Under the pieces are notes generated by a model. The model worked only from the letters and a program-made list of their open reading frames with translations, was not told the DNA's origin and did no database searches. From NCBI GenBank assembly GCA_003695725.1, contig RFHX01000038.1:1-18647 (forward strand): 18,647 nucleotides of DNA. The letters run 5' to 3'. Each line of letters begins with the position of its first letter. Position 1 is the first letter of the stretch. The position numbers and the translations under genes were made by a program. Origin of the DNA: J061 sp003695725 [NCBI: Candidatus Schekmanbacteria bacterium] (GTDB lineage Bacteria > Schekmanbacteria > GWA2-38-11). Below are positions 7,453-15,783 of this stretch, in pieces.

Positions 7453-8102
7453 CCTTTAGGTCCTATTAGACTGCATATATTATCAAAAACAGCATCTATA
7501 TTTTGTGCACCGTCAATATCCGCAAGCAGACCCTTAGATTTATAATAATTTATCAGTGGTTCAGTTTGTTCCTTATACACACGGAGTCTTTCACGAATTG
7601 TTTCTTCTTTATCATCGTCCCTTTGAAAAAGGTCTCCTCCACACTTATCACATTTTCCATCATTCGTAGGCGGATTAAAGACAAGATGAAAGACTTCACC
7701 GCATGATGAACATGTTCGTCTTCCTGAAAGCCGCTTTATTAGTTCTTCGTCTGGCGCAGATACAGAAACAACTTTCGTCAATTCAATCTTTTTTTCGTTC
7801 AATATCCTGTCAAGCTCTTCTGCTTGAGCTATTGTTCGTGGGAAACCATCAAGAATAAAACCGTTCACACAATCTCCGCTTTCAATCTTTTCGGCAATAA
7901 GTCCTATAACTATTCTGTCAGGGACCAATTCCCCTGCATCCATATATGTTTTCGCTTCTTTCCCTAAGTCTGTACCTTCTTTGACAGCAGCACGCAGCAT
8001 ATCTCCTGTCGAAATTTGAGGTATCGAATATCTATCAGAAACCATCTTCGCCTGTGTCCCTTTGCCAACACCAGGAGGACCAAGAAATATAAGATTAATC
8101 AT
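7449..8102 (-). CDS. adk: Adenylate kinase (long, zinc-LID form)
   Basis: It catalyses ATP + AMP = 2 ADP in the cytoplasm. The P-loop is GPPGVGKGT at 8-16. The AMP-binding region includes ISTGDMLR and GFILDGFPRT (81-90), and RRTCSSCGEVFHLVFNPP opens the long LID. C131, C134, C151 and C154 form a complete four-cysteine zinc site in the LID, as in Bacillus-type enzymes, whereas many Gram-negative enzymes have lost it. The 217-residue length is normal. ATG at 8102 is reached from AAGGAG at the secY stop. It lies eight bases after secY and overlaps map by four bases, the usual secY-adk-map order. Confidence 0.97.
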   Translation of the reverse strand: MINLIFLGPPGVGKGTQAKMVSDRYSIPQISTGDMLRAAVKEGTDLGKEAKTYMDAGELVPDRIVIGLIAEKIESGDCVNGFILDGFPRTIAQAEELDRILNEKKIELTKVVSVSAPDEELIKRLSGRRTCSSCGEVFHLVFNPPTNDGKCDKCGGDLFQRDDDKEETIRERLRVYKEQTEPLINYYKSKGLLADIDGAQNIDAVFDNICSLIGPKG

Positions 8103-8110
8103 CTTTCTTA

Positions 8111-9421
8111 TTATCTCCTTCCTTTGAATTTCCCTTTCTTAAGGAAACCTTCATAGTTTCGAGTCATCAAATGTGATTCTATCTGCGATATCGTATCAAG
8201 GGCAACACCAACAACGATTAAAAGAGCAGTGCCTCCAAAATAGAAAGGCACATGGCCATAAACAATCAAAAGATTAGGAAGAACTGAAACGGCAGAAAGA
8301 TAAAGAGCACCGCCAAAAGTAATTCTCATCAACACCCTGTCTATATAATCAGATGTTCTTTTGCCAGGCCTGATACCGGGAATAAATCCTCCATATTTTT
8401 TCATATTGTCAGCTAAATCAACAGGATTGAAAATTATGGCCGTATAAAAGTAGCAGAAGAATATTATCATTATTACATAAATAGTTTCATAAAGAAGAGA
8501 ACCGGGAGAAAGTAATTCTGTTATCATTTGAGTAAATTGATTTTTGTAAAAACCAGCAATTGTTGCCGGGAACATCAAAATCGATGATGCAAAAATGATA
8601 GGAATAACCCCTGCTGTATTTACTTTCAGTGGAATATGCGTACTTTGTCCACCATACACCTTTCTTCCTACTACCCTTTTTGCATACTGGACAGGAATTC
8701 TTCTTTGTCCCTTCTCAACAAAAATAATGACGCCTGTTATAACAACCACAAAAACCAGAACAATAGTCATAAATATTGCGTTCAAATCGCCGCGATTTAC
8801 TGCCTGAATCGAATTCGTTATAGCAGAAGGCATTCTCACAACGATTCCTGCAAAAATTATGAGAGATATTCCATTTCCTATGCCCTTTTCTGTAATCTGT
8901 TCGCCAAGCCACATAATAAATGCAGTACCTGCTGTAAGCGTAAGCATTGATAGAAGGCGAAAAGACCATCCCGGTTCAATAATCAGTGGAGCGCCGCTTA
9001 CAGGACTTTTCATCTGCTCAAGGCCATAGCTTATTCCAAGGCCCTGAATCATACTTAAAATAACAGTTCCATAACGCGTATATTGTGTTATCTTTTTTCT
9101 TCCTGTCTCTCCTTCCTTTGAAAGCTTTTCAAGGGCAGGAATTACTACTGTGAGAAGCTGAAGAATAATCGATGCGCTAATATAAGGCATTATACCCAAA
9201 GCAAATATTGTTAGTCGCCTTAATGCCCCGCCTGAAAACATATCAAAAAAGCCAAGTATACTGCCTTGATTTGCGCTAAAAAAATCTGCAAGCGCCTGTG
9301 CATCTATACCGGGAACGGGAATATGCGCACCAATCCTATATACTGCAAGAAGAGCAAAAGTAAAAAAAATCCTCTTCTTCAGTTCAGGAACTTTAAATAT
9401 GTTCTGAAATGTTTCAATCAC
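8111..9421 (-). CDS. secY: Protein translocase subunit SecY
   Basis: SecY is the channel of the Sec translocon in the inner membrane, working with SecE, SecG and SecA or the ribosome. The 436-residue sequence has about ten hydrophobic helices. Family marks are the N-terminus IETFQNIFKVPELKKRI, the plug/TM2 region FFDMFSGGALRRLTIFALGI (58-77), the TM4-5 motif TEKGIGNGISLIIFAG (177-192), the cytosolic loop QYAKRVVGRK (245-254), loop C5 PGIRPGKRTSDYI (348-360), and TM10 with its tail GVALDTISQIESHLMTRNY (405-423). The start is GTG at 9421, fixed by homology. No clear ribosome binding site precedes it, so it probably relies on coupling to rplO, whose stop is eight bases away. Confidence 0.98.
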   Translation of the reverse strand: MIETFQNIFKVPELKKRIFFTFALLAVYRIGAHIPVPGIDAQALADFFSANQGSILGFFDMFSGGALRRLTIFALGIMPYISASIILQLLTVVIPALEKLSKEGETGRKKITQYTRYGTVILSMIQGLGISYGLEQMKSPVSGAPLIIEPGWSFRLLSMLTLTAGTAFIMWLGEQITEKGIGNGISLIIFAGIVVRMPSAITNSIQAVNRGDLNAIFMTIVLVFVVVITGVIIFVEKGQRRIPVQYAKRVVGRKVYGGQSTHIPLKVNTAGVIPIIFASSILMFPATIAGFYKNQFTQMITELLSPGSLLYETIYVIMIIFFCYFYTAIIFNPVDLADNMKKYGGFIPGIRPGKRTSDYIDRVLMRITFGGALYLSAVSVLPNLLIVYGHVPFYFGGTALLIVVGVALDTISQIESHLMTRNYEGFLKKGKFKGRR

Positions 9422-9429
9422 GAGACAAT

Positions 9430-9870
9430 CTATTTAAGAATTATTGCTTCTCCGCCGGCATTTTTTATCTTTTCGAGGGCTTTTTTACTAAAAAAATGGG
9501 CAGATATTTTTAAAGCTTTTGTCAGTTCACCATCACCAAGTACTTTTATGCCATTTGCCAACTTTTTCACCTTCCCTTTTTTATATAAAAGTTCTGGCGT
9601 TATTTCTGTAGTCTCTTCAATTTTATCCAACTCTGAAAGATTTATTATTGCCGGTTTTCTTGCAAAGATATTTGTAAACCCTCTCTTCGGTACTCTTCTT
9701 TGAAGAGGCATCTGCCCGCCTTCAAACCAGACTCTTCTCTTGCTTCCTGAACGCGATTTCTGTCCCTTATGACCTCGGCACGATGTTTTGCCATGCCCTG
9801 AACCTGGTCCTCTTCCTACTCTTTTGCGCTTTTTCGACCTTGTTGCCGACGGTAAATTTGATAGCACCAT
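9430..9870 (-). CDS. rplO: 50S ribosomal protein L15
   Basis: L15 is a large-subunit assembly protein with a long basic N-terminal extension into 23S rRNA. The 146-residue sequence shows the conserved N-terminal half [28 protein letters not shown] and [19 protein letters not shown], and a more variable C-terminal half ending in GGEAIILK. The length is normal. Position between rpmD (32 bp) and secY (8 bp) is canonical for the spc block. The gap before it holds nothing recognisable. Confidence 0.97.
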   Translation of the reverse strand: MVLSNLPSATRSKKRKRVGRGPGSGHGKTSCRGHKGQKSRSGSKRRVWFEGGQMPLQRRVPKRGFTNIFARKPAIINLSELDKIEETTEITPELLYKKGKVKKLANGIKVLGDGELTKALKISAHFFSKKALEKIKNAGGEAIILK

Positions 9871-9902
9871 TTTTAACAGACTCTCCCTGAGTTATTCAAT
9901 TT

Positions 9903-10085
9903 TCAATCTATCTCTTCAATGGACAACAAATGTGGAATTTTTTTAACCATTCCACGAATCATAGGGTTGTCATCCCTTACTACCGAATGGTTGGTTCGGC
10001 GCAGTCCAAGACCTTTCACAATTGCCCTTTGTTTCTTACTGGAGCCTATAATGCTTTTTTTAAGCGTAATTTTTAATTTTCCCAT
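9903..10085 (-). CDS. rpmD: 50S ribosomal protein L30
   Basis: L30 is a small large-subunit protein. The 60-residue frame MGKLKITLKKSIIGSSKKQR has the family strand-helix pattern, followed by GLGLRRTNHSVVRDDNPMIR and a short C-terminal helix, matching the usual 58-62 residues. ATG at 10085 has only a weak upstream GGCGA, so the gene may depend on translation of rpsE, whose stop is 21 bases upstream. Position between rpsE and rplO is the standard bacterial arrangement. Confidence 0.96.
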   Translation of the reverse strand: MGKLKITLKKSIIGSSKKQRAIVKGLGLRRTNHSVVRDDNPMIRGMVKKIPHLLSIEEID

Positions 10086-10106
10086 ATTCGCCGTTTTTAT
10101 ATCTTA

Positions 10107-10604
10107 TTAAATTATTTCATCTAATTCTTTATCTCTCAGTTGAGCTATCTTCTCTGGAGGTTTCAACTTTAACAAAGCATCAAAAGTTGCTTTTACTGTA
10201 TTGTGAGCATTGGCAGAACCAAGAGATTTTGTAAGAATATCCGTCACGCCAAGAATTTCCAATACAGCTCTTACTCCGCCTCCTGCTATAACTCCTGTCC
10301 CTTTTGCTGCAGGTTTTAACAATACTTTACTGCTTCTATATGTCCCTATTACCTGATAAGGTATCGTGCCGTTGACAAGTGGAATTTTATAAAGGTTTTT
10401 CTTCGCTCTTTCTGCAGCTTTTCTTATCGATTCAGGCACTTCATTGGCTTTTCCCATGCCATAACCGACATGGCCTTCTCCATCTCCAACAACAACGAGT
10501 GAAGAAAAACTAAATCTCTTTCCTCCTTTTACAACCTTTGAAACCCTATTGATTCTGACAACTTTGTCTGTCAGTTTCAGTTCATCAACATTTAAGTCTT
10601 TCAA
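10107..10604 (-). CDS. rpsE: 30S ribosomal protein S5
   Basis: S5 lies at the mRNA entry side of the 30S subunit and affects decoding accuracy. The 165-residue sequence has the N-terminal double-stranded-RNA-binding-like domain ([40 protein letters not shown]) and the C-terminal domain ([40 protein letters not shown]). The start is TTG at 10604 behind GGAGG at good spacing; the family-typical length supports it. It lies between rplR (17 bp) and rpmD. Confidence 0.97.
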   Translation of the reverse strand: MKDLNVDELKLTDKVVRINRVSKVVKGGKRFSFSSLVVVGDGEGHVGYGMGKANEVPESIRKAAERAKKNLYKIPLVNGTIPYQVIGTYRSSKVLLKPAAKGTGVIAGGGVRAVLEILGVTDILTKSLGSANAHNTVKATFDALLKLKPPEKIAQLRDKELDEII

Positions 10605-10621
10605 ATATAACCTCCACTTTT

Positions 10622-10984
10622 CTAAAACTTAAGACCCGCTTCTCTTGCAGCATCTGCAAGAATTTTCACTTTCCCATGATAACGATATCCGCTTCTATCA
10701 AATACTACCGACGAAATATTTTTCTCAAGCGCTTTCTTAGCTATTGTTTCACCAACAATTTTAGCGCATTCTTTGTTCGCTGAATTCCCCCTTTTTTCTC
10801 TAATGCCCTTTTCCAAAGTACTGCATGAAACCAAAGTTGAACCCGTTGTATCGTCAATTATCTGTGCATAAATATTCCTTGCACTCTTGAAAACCGTAAG
10901 TCTTGGTCTTTCAGGAGTACCTATAACCCTTTTTCTTATTTTTAGATGTCTAATCTTTCTTGCTTTATTTCTATCAAAAATCAA
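10622..10984 (-). CDS. rplR: 50S ribosomal protein L18
   Basis: L18 binds 5S rRNA with L5 in the central protuberance. The 120-residue sequence shows the basic N-terminal arm ([20 protein letters not shown]), the start of the globular domain [20 protein letters not shown], and the conserved C-terminus [26 protein letters not shown]. The start is TTG at 10984, nine bases after GGAGG. No in-frame ATG fits better. It lies between rplF (21 bp) and rpsE as usual. Confidence 0.97.
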   Translation of the reverse strand: MIFDRNKARKIRHLKIRKRVIGTPERPRLTVFKSARNIYAQIIDDTTGSTLVSCSTLEKGIREKRGNSANKECAKIVGETIAKKALEKNISSVVFDRSGYRYHGKVKILADAAREAGLKF

Positions 10985-11005
10985 TGTCGTTGACCTCCAA
11001 ATATC

Positions 11006-11545
11006 TTATGCTCCTGTTTTCCCAACCTTTGTTCTCACATATTCATCTGCATATCTTATACCCTTCCCCTTGTAGGGCTCAGGAGGATAAAAACCTCTTA
11101 TTTCAGCGGCCGTTTGTCCCACCGCCTGTTTATCAATACCGCTCACTGTAATCTCTGTTTGCTTATCCACCTCTATCTTGATTCCTTCAGGGATCTTGTA
11201 ATTCACGGGATGTGAAAAACCTATATTCAATACCAGTTCCTTACCCTGAACTTGCGACTTATAGCCAACACCTACGATCTGAAGCTTTTTCTGAAATCCC
11301 TTAGTTACTCCAATAACCATATTATTCACAAGACTTCTTACAAGCCCCTGCTTTGCCTTCATCTTATCTATGCTCTCATCCTCGATATTGACCAAAATTT
11401 GTCCTGCTTCCACTTTGACAGATATACCCTCAGGAATTCTTATATGTGACTTTCCCAATGGCCCCTTTACGTGGACTTCACGATTTTTTACCTCAACTGA
11501 AACCCCTTCTTCAAAAAGTATGGGTTTTTTACCTATACGAGACAT
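11006..11545 (-). CDS. rplF: 50S ribosomal protein L6
   Basis: L6 has a duplicated alpha/beta fold and sits near the factor-binding region and sarcin-ricin loop. The 179-residue sequence opens MSRIGKKPILFEEGVSVEV, has the mid-protein QGLVRSLVNNMVIGVTKGFQ, and ends with the L6 signature PPEPYKGKGIRYADEYVRTK. The length is normal. ATG at 11545 follows AGGAGG, which lies directly at the rpsH stop codon, so rpsH and rplF are tightly linked. Downstream is rplR. Confidence 0.97.
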   Translation of the reverse strand: MSRIGKKPILFEEGVSVEVKNREVHVKGPLGKSHIRIPEGISVKVEAGQILVNIEDESIDKMKAKQGLVRSLVNNMVIGVTKGFQKKLQIVGVGYKSQVQGKELVLNIGFSHPVNYKIPEGIKIEVDKQTEITVSGIDKQAVGQTAAEIRGFYPPEPYKGKGIRYADEYVRTKVGKTGA

Positions 11546-11560
11546 AAAGAAAAAATCCTC

Positions 11561-11959
11561 CTACCATATTTCACAAAGAATCTCTCCGCCAAGATTCTCT
11601 TCCCTGCATTTCTTATCCGTCATTATCCCCTTCGATGTAGATACTAAAACAATACCATATCCGCCAAGAGATTTTGGAAGACTTGCAGCTTTCTCATAAA
11701 GACGCCTTCCCGGTTTGCTCAGGCGTTTCAAACCGGATATTACTGAATTGCCTTCAGAATCATACTTCAAAACTACCTTGATGCATGGATGTCCTCTTTC
11801 ATCTTTTTCTTCCGAATAATCTTTTATATAACCTTCTTCCTTCAAAATCTTTACTATTGAAAGTTTCATTTTTGAAGAAGGAATTATAACCTCTTCGTGT
11901 TTCGCTCTAATTCCATTGCGTATTCTTGTCAATAAATCAGCAATACGGTCTGTCATCAT
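11561..11959 (-). CDS. rpsH: 30S ribosomal protein S8
   Basis: S8 is a primary binder of the 16S central domain and in enterobacteria represses the spc operon. The 132-residue sequence begins MMTDRIADLLTRIRNGIRAK and ends with the family signature IVLVSTSKGIMTDKKCREEN and LGGEILCEIW. Two ATG codons stand in tandem at 11959 and 11956; the first matches the common MM opening and is used here. The 37-bp gap to rpsN contains an AGGAG ribosome binding site and otherwise only AT-rich sequence. No S8 operator like that of E. coli can be recognised. Confidence 0.97.
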   Translation of the reverse strand: MMTDRIADLLTRIRNGIRAKHEEVIIPSSKMKLSIVKILKEEGYIKDYSEEKDERGHPCIKVVLKYDSEGNSVISGLKRLSKPGRRLYEKAASLPKSLGGYGIVLVSTSKGIMTDKKCREENLGGEILCEIW

Positions 11960-11996
11960 TTCTGAATAAATCTCCTGATTGTATAATTTTAAAAAA

Positions 11997-12182
11997 CTAC
12001 CAACTTGCCTTCATAAGGCCTGGCAATTGGCCTTCATGCGCCAGTTTACGAAAACATATACGGCACATTTCAAACTTTCTCATATACGCTCTGGGCCTAC
12101 CGCAAATTTTGCAGCGATTATATGCCCTTACTTTAAATTTAGGTTTCCTCTTTGCCTTGCTTATCAGTGATTTCTTTGCCAT
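11997..12182 (-). CDS. rpsN: 30S ribosomal protein S14, type Z (zinc-binding)
   Basis: S14 sits in the 30S head and is added late in assembly. The 61-residue length and the four cysteines C24, C27, C40 and C43 ([12 protein letters not shown] and [20 protein letters not shown]) identify the short zinc-binding type rather than the 101-residue form of E. coli. The C-terminus ends in the usual KASW. ATG at 12182 lies 13 bp after rplE. It is placed between L5 and S8 as in most bacteria. Confidence 0.97.
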   Translation of the reverse strand: MAKKSLISKAKRKPKFKVRAYNRCKICGRPRAYMRKFEMCRICFRKLAHEGQLPGLMKASW

Positions 12183-12195
12183 ATTTTGCTCTCAT

Positions 12196-12735
12196 TCAAT
12201 TTCTAAAAGGCATTCCAAGATGCTTCAATAGAAGCTTTGCCTCTTTATCCGTTTTTGCAGTAGTTACTATAGTTATATTAAGCCCTCTGAGTTTATCAAT
12301 CTTATCATAGACAATTTCAGGAAAAATTATTTGCTCCCTTATGCCAAGAGTATAGTTTCCTCTTCCGTCGAAAGCTTTACCAGATACACCTCGAAAATCT
12401 CTAATTCTTGGAATTGCTGCATTCACCAACCTATCGAAAAACTCATACATCCTGTCGCCTCGAAGCGTCACTTTGCATCCAATTGCCATCTTGCTTCTCA
12501 ATTTGAAATTAGAGATGGACTTTTTGGCTCTTCTTATTGATGGTTTCTGTCCACTTATAGCCGCCAAATCATTCATTGCAGATTCAAGCGCCTTTGAATT
12601 TTGTATAGCTTCACCAACACCGATGTTGAGGACAATTTTTTCCATTTTTGGGACTTCCATAACATTTTTATAACCGCCCTCTTCCATCAGCTTGTTTATA
12701 ATTTCTTTTCTATATAACTCCTTTAACCTTGCCAT
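12196..12735 (-). CDS. rplE: 50S ribosomal protein L5
   Basis: L5 binds 5S rRNA in the central protuberance and contacts S13 across the subunit bridge. The 179-residue sequence includes [20 protein letters not shown], the conserved [40 protein letters not shown] and the C-terminal [20 protein letters not shown]. The length is standard. The ATG directly abuts the rplX stop (TAAATG), indicating coupled translation. rpsN follows after 13 bp. Confidence 0.98.
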   Translation of the reverse strand: MARLKELYRKEIINKLMEEGGYKNVMEVPKMEKIVLNIGVGEAIQNSKALESAMNDLAAISGQKPSIRRAKKSISNFKLRSKMAIGCKVTLRGDRMYEFFDRLVNAAIPRIRDFRGVSGKAFDGRGNYTLGIREQIIFPEIVYDKIDKLRGLNITIVTTAKTDKEAKLLLKHLGMPFRN

Positions 12736-13068
12736 TTACTTCCCCTCAATGCTTTCGCCGCATTTCTTGCAATAACGAATTTTTGAACCATCAGACAATA
12801 CTTTTTTTCCAACTCTTACCGGCTTTGCACATTTATCGCAATAAATCATCACATTCGACCAGCTAATAGGCATTTCCTTTTCAATTATACCGCCTTGCGA
12901 ATGTGCCTGGCTTGGACGGGTATGGCGCTTCATTATGTTCACACCTTCAACAATAACCCTTCCTTTCTTTTTGACCAAAGAAATAATCTTTCCTCTCTTA
13001 CCCTTATCCTTGCCGGCTATAACTTGAACTATGTCATTCTTTTTTAACAATCTTTTCACTTTTTCCAT
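12736..13068 (-). CDS. rplX: 50S ribosomal protein L24 with C-terminal zinc ribbon
   Basis: L24 initiates 50S assembly and lies at the tunnel exit. The KOW motif is near the N-terminus ([20 protein letters not shown]), followed by [20 protein letters not shown] and the conserved [13 protein letters not shown]77/C80 and C100/C103 form two CxxC pairs, a likely zinc ribbon found in only some bacterial L24 proteins. At 110 residues it is slightly longer than E. coli L24. The upstream ribosome binding site is weak. It precedes rplE with no gap. Confidence 0.97.
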   Translation of the reverse strand: MEKVKRLLKKNDIVQVIAGKDKGKRGKIISLVKKKGRVIVEGVNIMKRHTRPSQAHSQGGIIEKEMPISWSNVMIYCDKCAKPVRVGKKVLSDGSKIRYCKKCGESIEGK

Positions 13069-13083
13069 TGCATATTCCCTTAT

Positions 13084-13452
13084 CTACAAAACTTCAGGCG
13101 CAAGCGAAATTATTTTCATAAATTTTTTGCGTCTCAATTCCCTTGCCACTGGTCCAAAAATTCTTGTTCCTATAGGTTCTTTCTGAGCATTGATGATTAC
13201 AGCCGCATTATCGTCGAAGCGTATATAACTACCATCATCTCTTCCAAGCTCTTTTTTACATCTTACAACAACAGCAAAAACTACATCCCCTTTTTTGACA
13301 GCACCATTGGGAATCGCTTCCTTTACTGAAGCTCTAATAACATCACCTATCCTTGCATATCTGCGTCGAGTCCCGCCAAGGACGCAAATACACTGTATTT
13401 TCTTAGCTCCTGAATTATCAGCTACATTTAATTTGCTTTCCCTTTGAATCAT
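13084..13452 (-). CDS. rplN: 50S ribosomal protein L14
   Basis: L14 forms intersubunit bridges and is the docking site of the silencing factor RsfS. The 122-residue sequence is very conserved: [20 protein letters not shown], the [20 protein letters not shown] strand region, the signature [20 protein letters not shown], and the end [20 protein letters not shown]. The length is exactly typical. ATG at 13452 has a GGGGA stretch directly before it. It is the first gene of the classical spc block, 37 bp after rpsQ, a gap in which I see no promoter or hairpin. Confidence 0.98.
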   Translation of the reverse strand: MIQRESKLNVADNSGAKKIQCICVLGGTRRRYARIGDVIRASVKEAIPNGAVKKGDVVFAVVVRCKKELGRDDGSYIRFDDNAAVIINAQKEPIGTRIFGPVARELRRKKFMKIISLAPEVL

Positions 13453-13489
13453 TCCCCAACTCTCTTGCGTAATTGAAAAGTTAACTTAA

Positions 13490-13741
13490 CTAACCTTCAG
13501 CCCTTTCGATAATTTCCTTTACAACAGTGCGTTTTTCTTTGCTCAAAGGCCTTGTTTCAATCAGCCGCACGCGATCTCCAACTTTGCACTCATTTTTTTC
13601 ATCATGTGCTTTATATTTTGACCTTTTTCTATAAATTTTATGATACTTTGGATGCCTTACTAATCTATCAACAACGACAACCACAGTTTTATCCATTCTG
13701 TTGCTAACAACTGTACCTATAATCTCTTTTCTTTTACCCAT
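13490..13741 (-). CDS. rpsQ: 30S ribosomal protein S17
   Basis: S17 is a primary 16S rRNA binder with an OB fold. The 83-residue sequence opens with [20 protein letters not shown], continues with [20 protein letters not shown] (a basic loop), and has the signature [20 protein letters not shown]. The length is normal. It follows rpmC after nine bases and is the last gene of the classical S10 block, although here no boundary separates it from the spc block. Confidence 0.97.
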   Translation of the reverse strand: MGKRKEIIGTVVSNRMDKTVVVVVDRLVRHPKYHKIYRKRSKYKAHDEKNECKVGDRVRLIETRPLSKEKRTVVKEIIERAEG

Positions 13742-13750
13742 TTCCTATGC

Positions 13751-13960
13751 TCAGTTTAATTCCTTCTTTTTATTTAATTGTCTTTCTCTTAAAATAGTTA
13801 ACACTCTCGCCAAATCCTTCTTTGCGGCCCTTATTTTTGAAGGAGACTCTACCTGACCCGAACTATTTCTGAAACGAAGATTAAAAATCTCCTCTCTTAG
13901 GTCGGTTTCTTTCCTTTTTAATTCTTCGTCTGTAAGTTCTCTTAATTCTTTTGCTTTCAT
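13751..13960 (-). CDS. rpmC: 50S ribosomal protein L29
   Basis: L29 is a small two-helix protein beside the tunnel exit, part of the docking site for SRP and trigger factor. The 69-residue sequence is a helical hairpin: MKAKELRELTDEELKRKETD in the first helix, the conserved turn LRFRNSSGQVESPSKIRAAK, and a second helix with RVLTILRER. The length is typical. ATG at 13960 follows TTTGGAG. It lies 20 bp after rplP and 9 bp before rpsQ. Confidence 0.96.
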   Translation of the reverse strand: MKAKELRELTDEELKRKETDLREEIFNLRFRNSSGQVESPSKIRAAKKDLARVLTILRERQLNKKKELN

Positions 13961-13980
13961 CTTTAATACTCCAAAGAGAA

Positions 13981-14388
13981 TTATCCTCTGGAAACCACTT
14001 TTGTTTTTATAGGCAGTTTGTGGGAAGCAAGAGTCAATGCTTTAAGAGCAATAGCTTCATTAACTCCGCTCATCTCAAATAGGATTCTTCCTGCTTTTAC
14101 TGGAGCAACCCAAAATTCTGGAGCTCCTTTTCCTTTTCCCATCCTTGTTTCTGCTGGTTTCTTAGACATTGGTTTATCAGGAAAAATCCTTATCCAAATC
14201 TTACCGCCTCTTTTTACAGTTCTCGTTATTGCTATTCTGCTTGCTTCAATTTGTCTTGCTGTAATCTTTCCCTTTTCCAAGGCTTTAAGCCCAAATTCTC
14301 CAAAATTGAGATTGCATCCTCTTGAAGCCTTACCTTTAATTCTTCCTTTTTGCTGCTTTCTATACTTTGTTTTCTTTGGCATTAACAT
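13981..14388 (-). CDS. rplP: 50S ribosomal protein L16
   Basis: L16 helps shape the A site and is essential for late 50S assembly. The 135-residue sequence starts [20 protein letters not shown], has [20 protein letters not shown] and the conserved [20 protein letters not shown], and continues with [20 protein letters not shown]. The MLMPK opening is family-typical, so the first of two nearby ATG codons is used. GGTGGAG lies upstream. It sits between rpsC and rpmC with small gaps. Confidence 0.98.
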   Translation of the reverse strand: MLMPKKTKYRKQQKGRIKGKASRGCNLNFGEFGLKALEKGKITARQIEASRIAITRTVKRGGKIWIRIFPDKPMSKKPAETRMGKGKGAPEFWVAPVKAGRILFEMSGVNEAIALKALTLASHKLPIKTKVVSRG

Positions 14389-14422
14389 TTTCTTCTATCT
14401 CCACCTGATGCAGTTTATCCAT

Positions 14423-15082
14423 CTATTGTTTGCTTTCCTTCTCTACCGATTCCTTTTTGGTAACAATATCACCCTTATAAATCCAAACCTTAATCCCTAT
14501 AACTCCGTAAGATGCTTTTGCCTCTGCAAAACCATAATCGATATCCGCTTTCAAAGTATGCAGGGGAACTCGTCCTTCTCTAAACCATTCCGTTCTAGCA
14601 ATTTCTGCTCCGCCAAGACGCCCTGCACAACTTATTTTAATTCCTTGCGCACCATAACGAAGCGCTGAGGTAATACTTCTTTTCATTGCGCGCCTATACG
14701 AAACTCTTCTCAATATCTGCATAGCAATATTTTCAGCAACTAATTGGGCATCTATTTCAGCTTTCTTAATTTCATGAATATTAACTGTAACAATCTTTCC
14801 TGTTAACCGCCTAAGGTCATTCTTCAGCTTGTCAACTTCTTGACCTTTTCTTCCTATGACAATTCCGGGCCTTGCCGAATAGATATCGACCTTAAGATTA
14901 TTCGATGCTCTTTCAAGCTCTATCTTGGAAACACCGGCTCTTTCAAGCCGTTTCTTGATAAAACTTCTAATCATAAGGTCATTATGCACATTTTTTGCAT
15001 AATCCTTATCAGCATACCAACGGGAATCCCAATCTTTTGTTATTCCCAACCTAAATCCCAATGGATGAACTTTCTGGCCCAA
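14423..15082 (-). CDS. rpsC: 30S ribosomal protein S3
   Basis: S3 lines the mRNA entry pore and has helicase-like function with S4 and S5. The 219-residue sequence opens [20 protein letters not shown]. It has the KH-type RNA-binding domain with [20 protein letters not shown] (GRKG loop at 77-80) and the C-terminal domain with [20 protein letters not shown] and the signature [20 protein letters not shown]. The start is TTG at 15082 behind GGGAGG. The frame cannot begin elsewhere without losing the conserved N-terminus. Confidence 0.98.
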   Translation of the reverse strand: MGQKVHPLGFRLGITKDWDSRWYADKDYAKNVHNDLMIRSFIKKRLERAGVSKIELERASNNLKVDIYSARPGIVIGRKGQEVDKLKNDLRRLTGKIVTVNIHEIKKAEIDAQLVAENIAMQILRRVSYRRAMKRSITSALRYGAQGIKISCAGRLGGAEIARTEWFREGRVPLHTLKADIDYGFAEAKASYGVIGIKVWIYKGDIVTKKESVEKESKQ

Positions 15083-15098
15083 ACTTTATCCTCCCACG

Positions 15099-15479
15099 CT
15101 ATTTTTCACCAAGCACAACTGTAATATGACTGCTTCTTTTCCTGACAATATCTGCTCTTCCAAAAGCTCGTGGATTAAGACGTTTCATATCAGGACCTTC
15201 ATTTACGAAGGTTTCCTTAATATAGAGTTTGTCAGGGTCAATATCTATTTTCTTCGTCTCTGCATTATTCATTATATTGGCAACCCCTGACTTAATGAGC
15301 TTCTTGATAATTTCTGCTGATTTCTGAGGAGAAAACTCCAAAATGGAGAAAGCATCATTAACCATTTTGCCTCTTATCATATCAGCAACAAGACGAGCTT
15401 TTCTTGGTGCTACCCGCACAAAACGGGCTTTAACTTCAGCATTTATTTCATCTCTTATTGTTTTCTTTTTCTTAGCCAT
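15099..15479 (-). CDS. rplV: 50S ribosomal protein L22
   Basis: L22 has a long beta-hairpin that lines the nascent-peptide tunnel. The core is VRVAPRKARLVADMIRGKMV near the N-terminus, the LIKSGVANIMNNAETKKIDI segment, and the hairpin with KRLNPRAFGRADIVRKRSSH. At 126 residues it is somewhat longer than the 110 of E. coli. The extra length is mainly an N-terminal lysine-rich stretch (MAKKKKTIRDEINAEVKARF) before the conserved core. The ATG abuts the rpsS stop (TAAATG), indicating coupled translation. Confidence 0.97.
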   Translation of the reverse strand: MAKKKKTIRDEINAEVKARFVRVAPRKARLVADMIRGKMVNDAFSILEFSPQKSAEIIKKLIKSGVANIMNNAETKKIDIDPDKLYIKETFVNEGPDMKRLNPRAFGRADIVRKRSSHITVVLGEK

Positions 15480-15776
15480 TTATTTCTTTCCTACCTTTGC
15501 CGCTTTTTCACTCTTTTTTCCTGCATGGCCTCTAAAAGTTCTTGTTGGCGCAAATTCGCCGAGTTTGTGGCCAACCATATTTTCAGTTATATAAACTGGA
15601 ATAAACTTTTTTCCATTATGCACAGCAATAGTAAAGCCAACAAATTCGGGTATAATAGTACTCCTTCTCGACCATGTTTTTATTACTTTTTGGCCCCCTC
15701 GAGCTCCTGACAGCGATTCTATTTTCTTCAATAAATGCTTATCTACAAAAGGACCTTTAGATACTGAACGTGGCAT
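15480..15776 (-). CDS. rpsS: 30S ribosomal protein S19
   Basis: S19 is a 30S head protein that binds with S13 and contacts the A-site finger. The 98-residue sequence has [20 protein letters not shown], the conserved [20 protein letters not shown] and the signature [20 protein letters not shown] followed by [13 protein letters not shown] lysine-rich tail ends the protein. It is seven bases downstream of rplB and abuts rplV. Confidence 0.98.
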   Translation of the reverse strand: MPRSVSKGPFVDKHLLKKIESLSGARGGQKVIKTWSRRSTIIPEFVGFTIAVHNGKKFIPVYITENMVGHKLGEFAPTRTFRGHAGKKSEKAAKVGKK

Positions 15777-15783
15777 AGATCTA

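Noticed and set aside
13453-13489. The TTAACTTAAC repeat in the rplN-rpsQ gap as a possible operator
   Set aside because: A 10-base AT-rich tandem in a short gap with no dyad symmetry and no second copy nearby.
14018-14668. A 216-codon open frame on the plus strand opposite rplP and rpsC
   Set aside because: It lies wholly antisense to two unmistakable ribosomal protein genes, has a low-complexity hydrophobic translation, and no domain is recognisable. It is a shadow of codon bias on the opposite strand.
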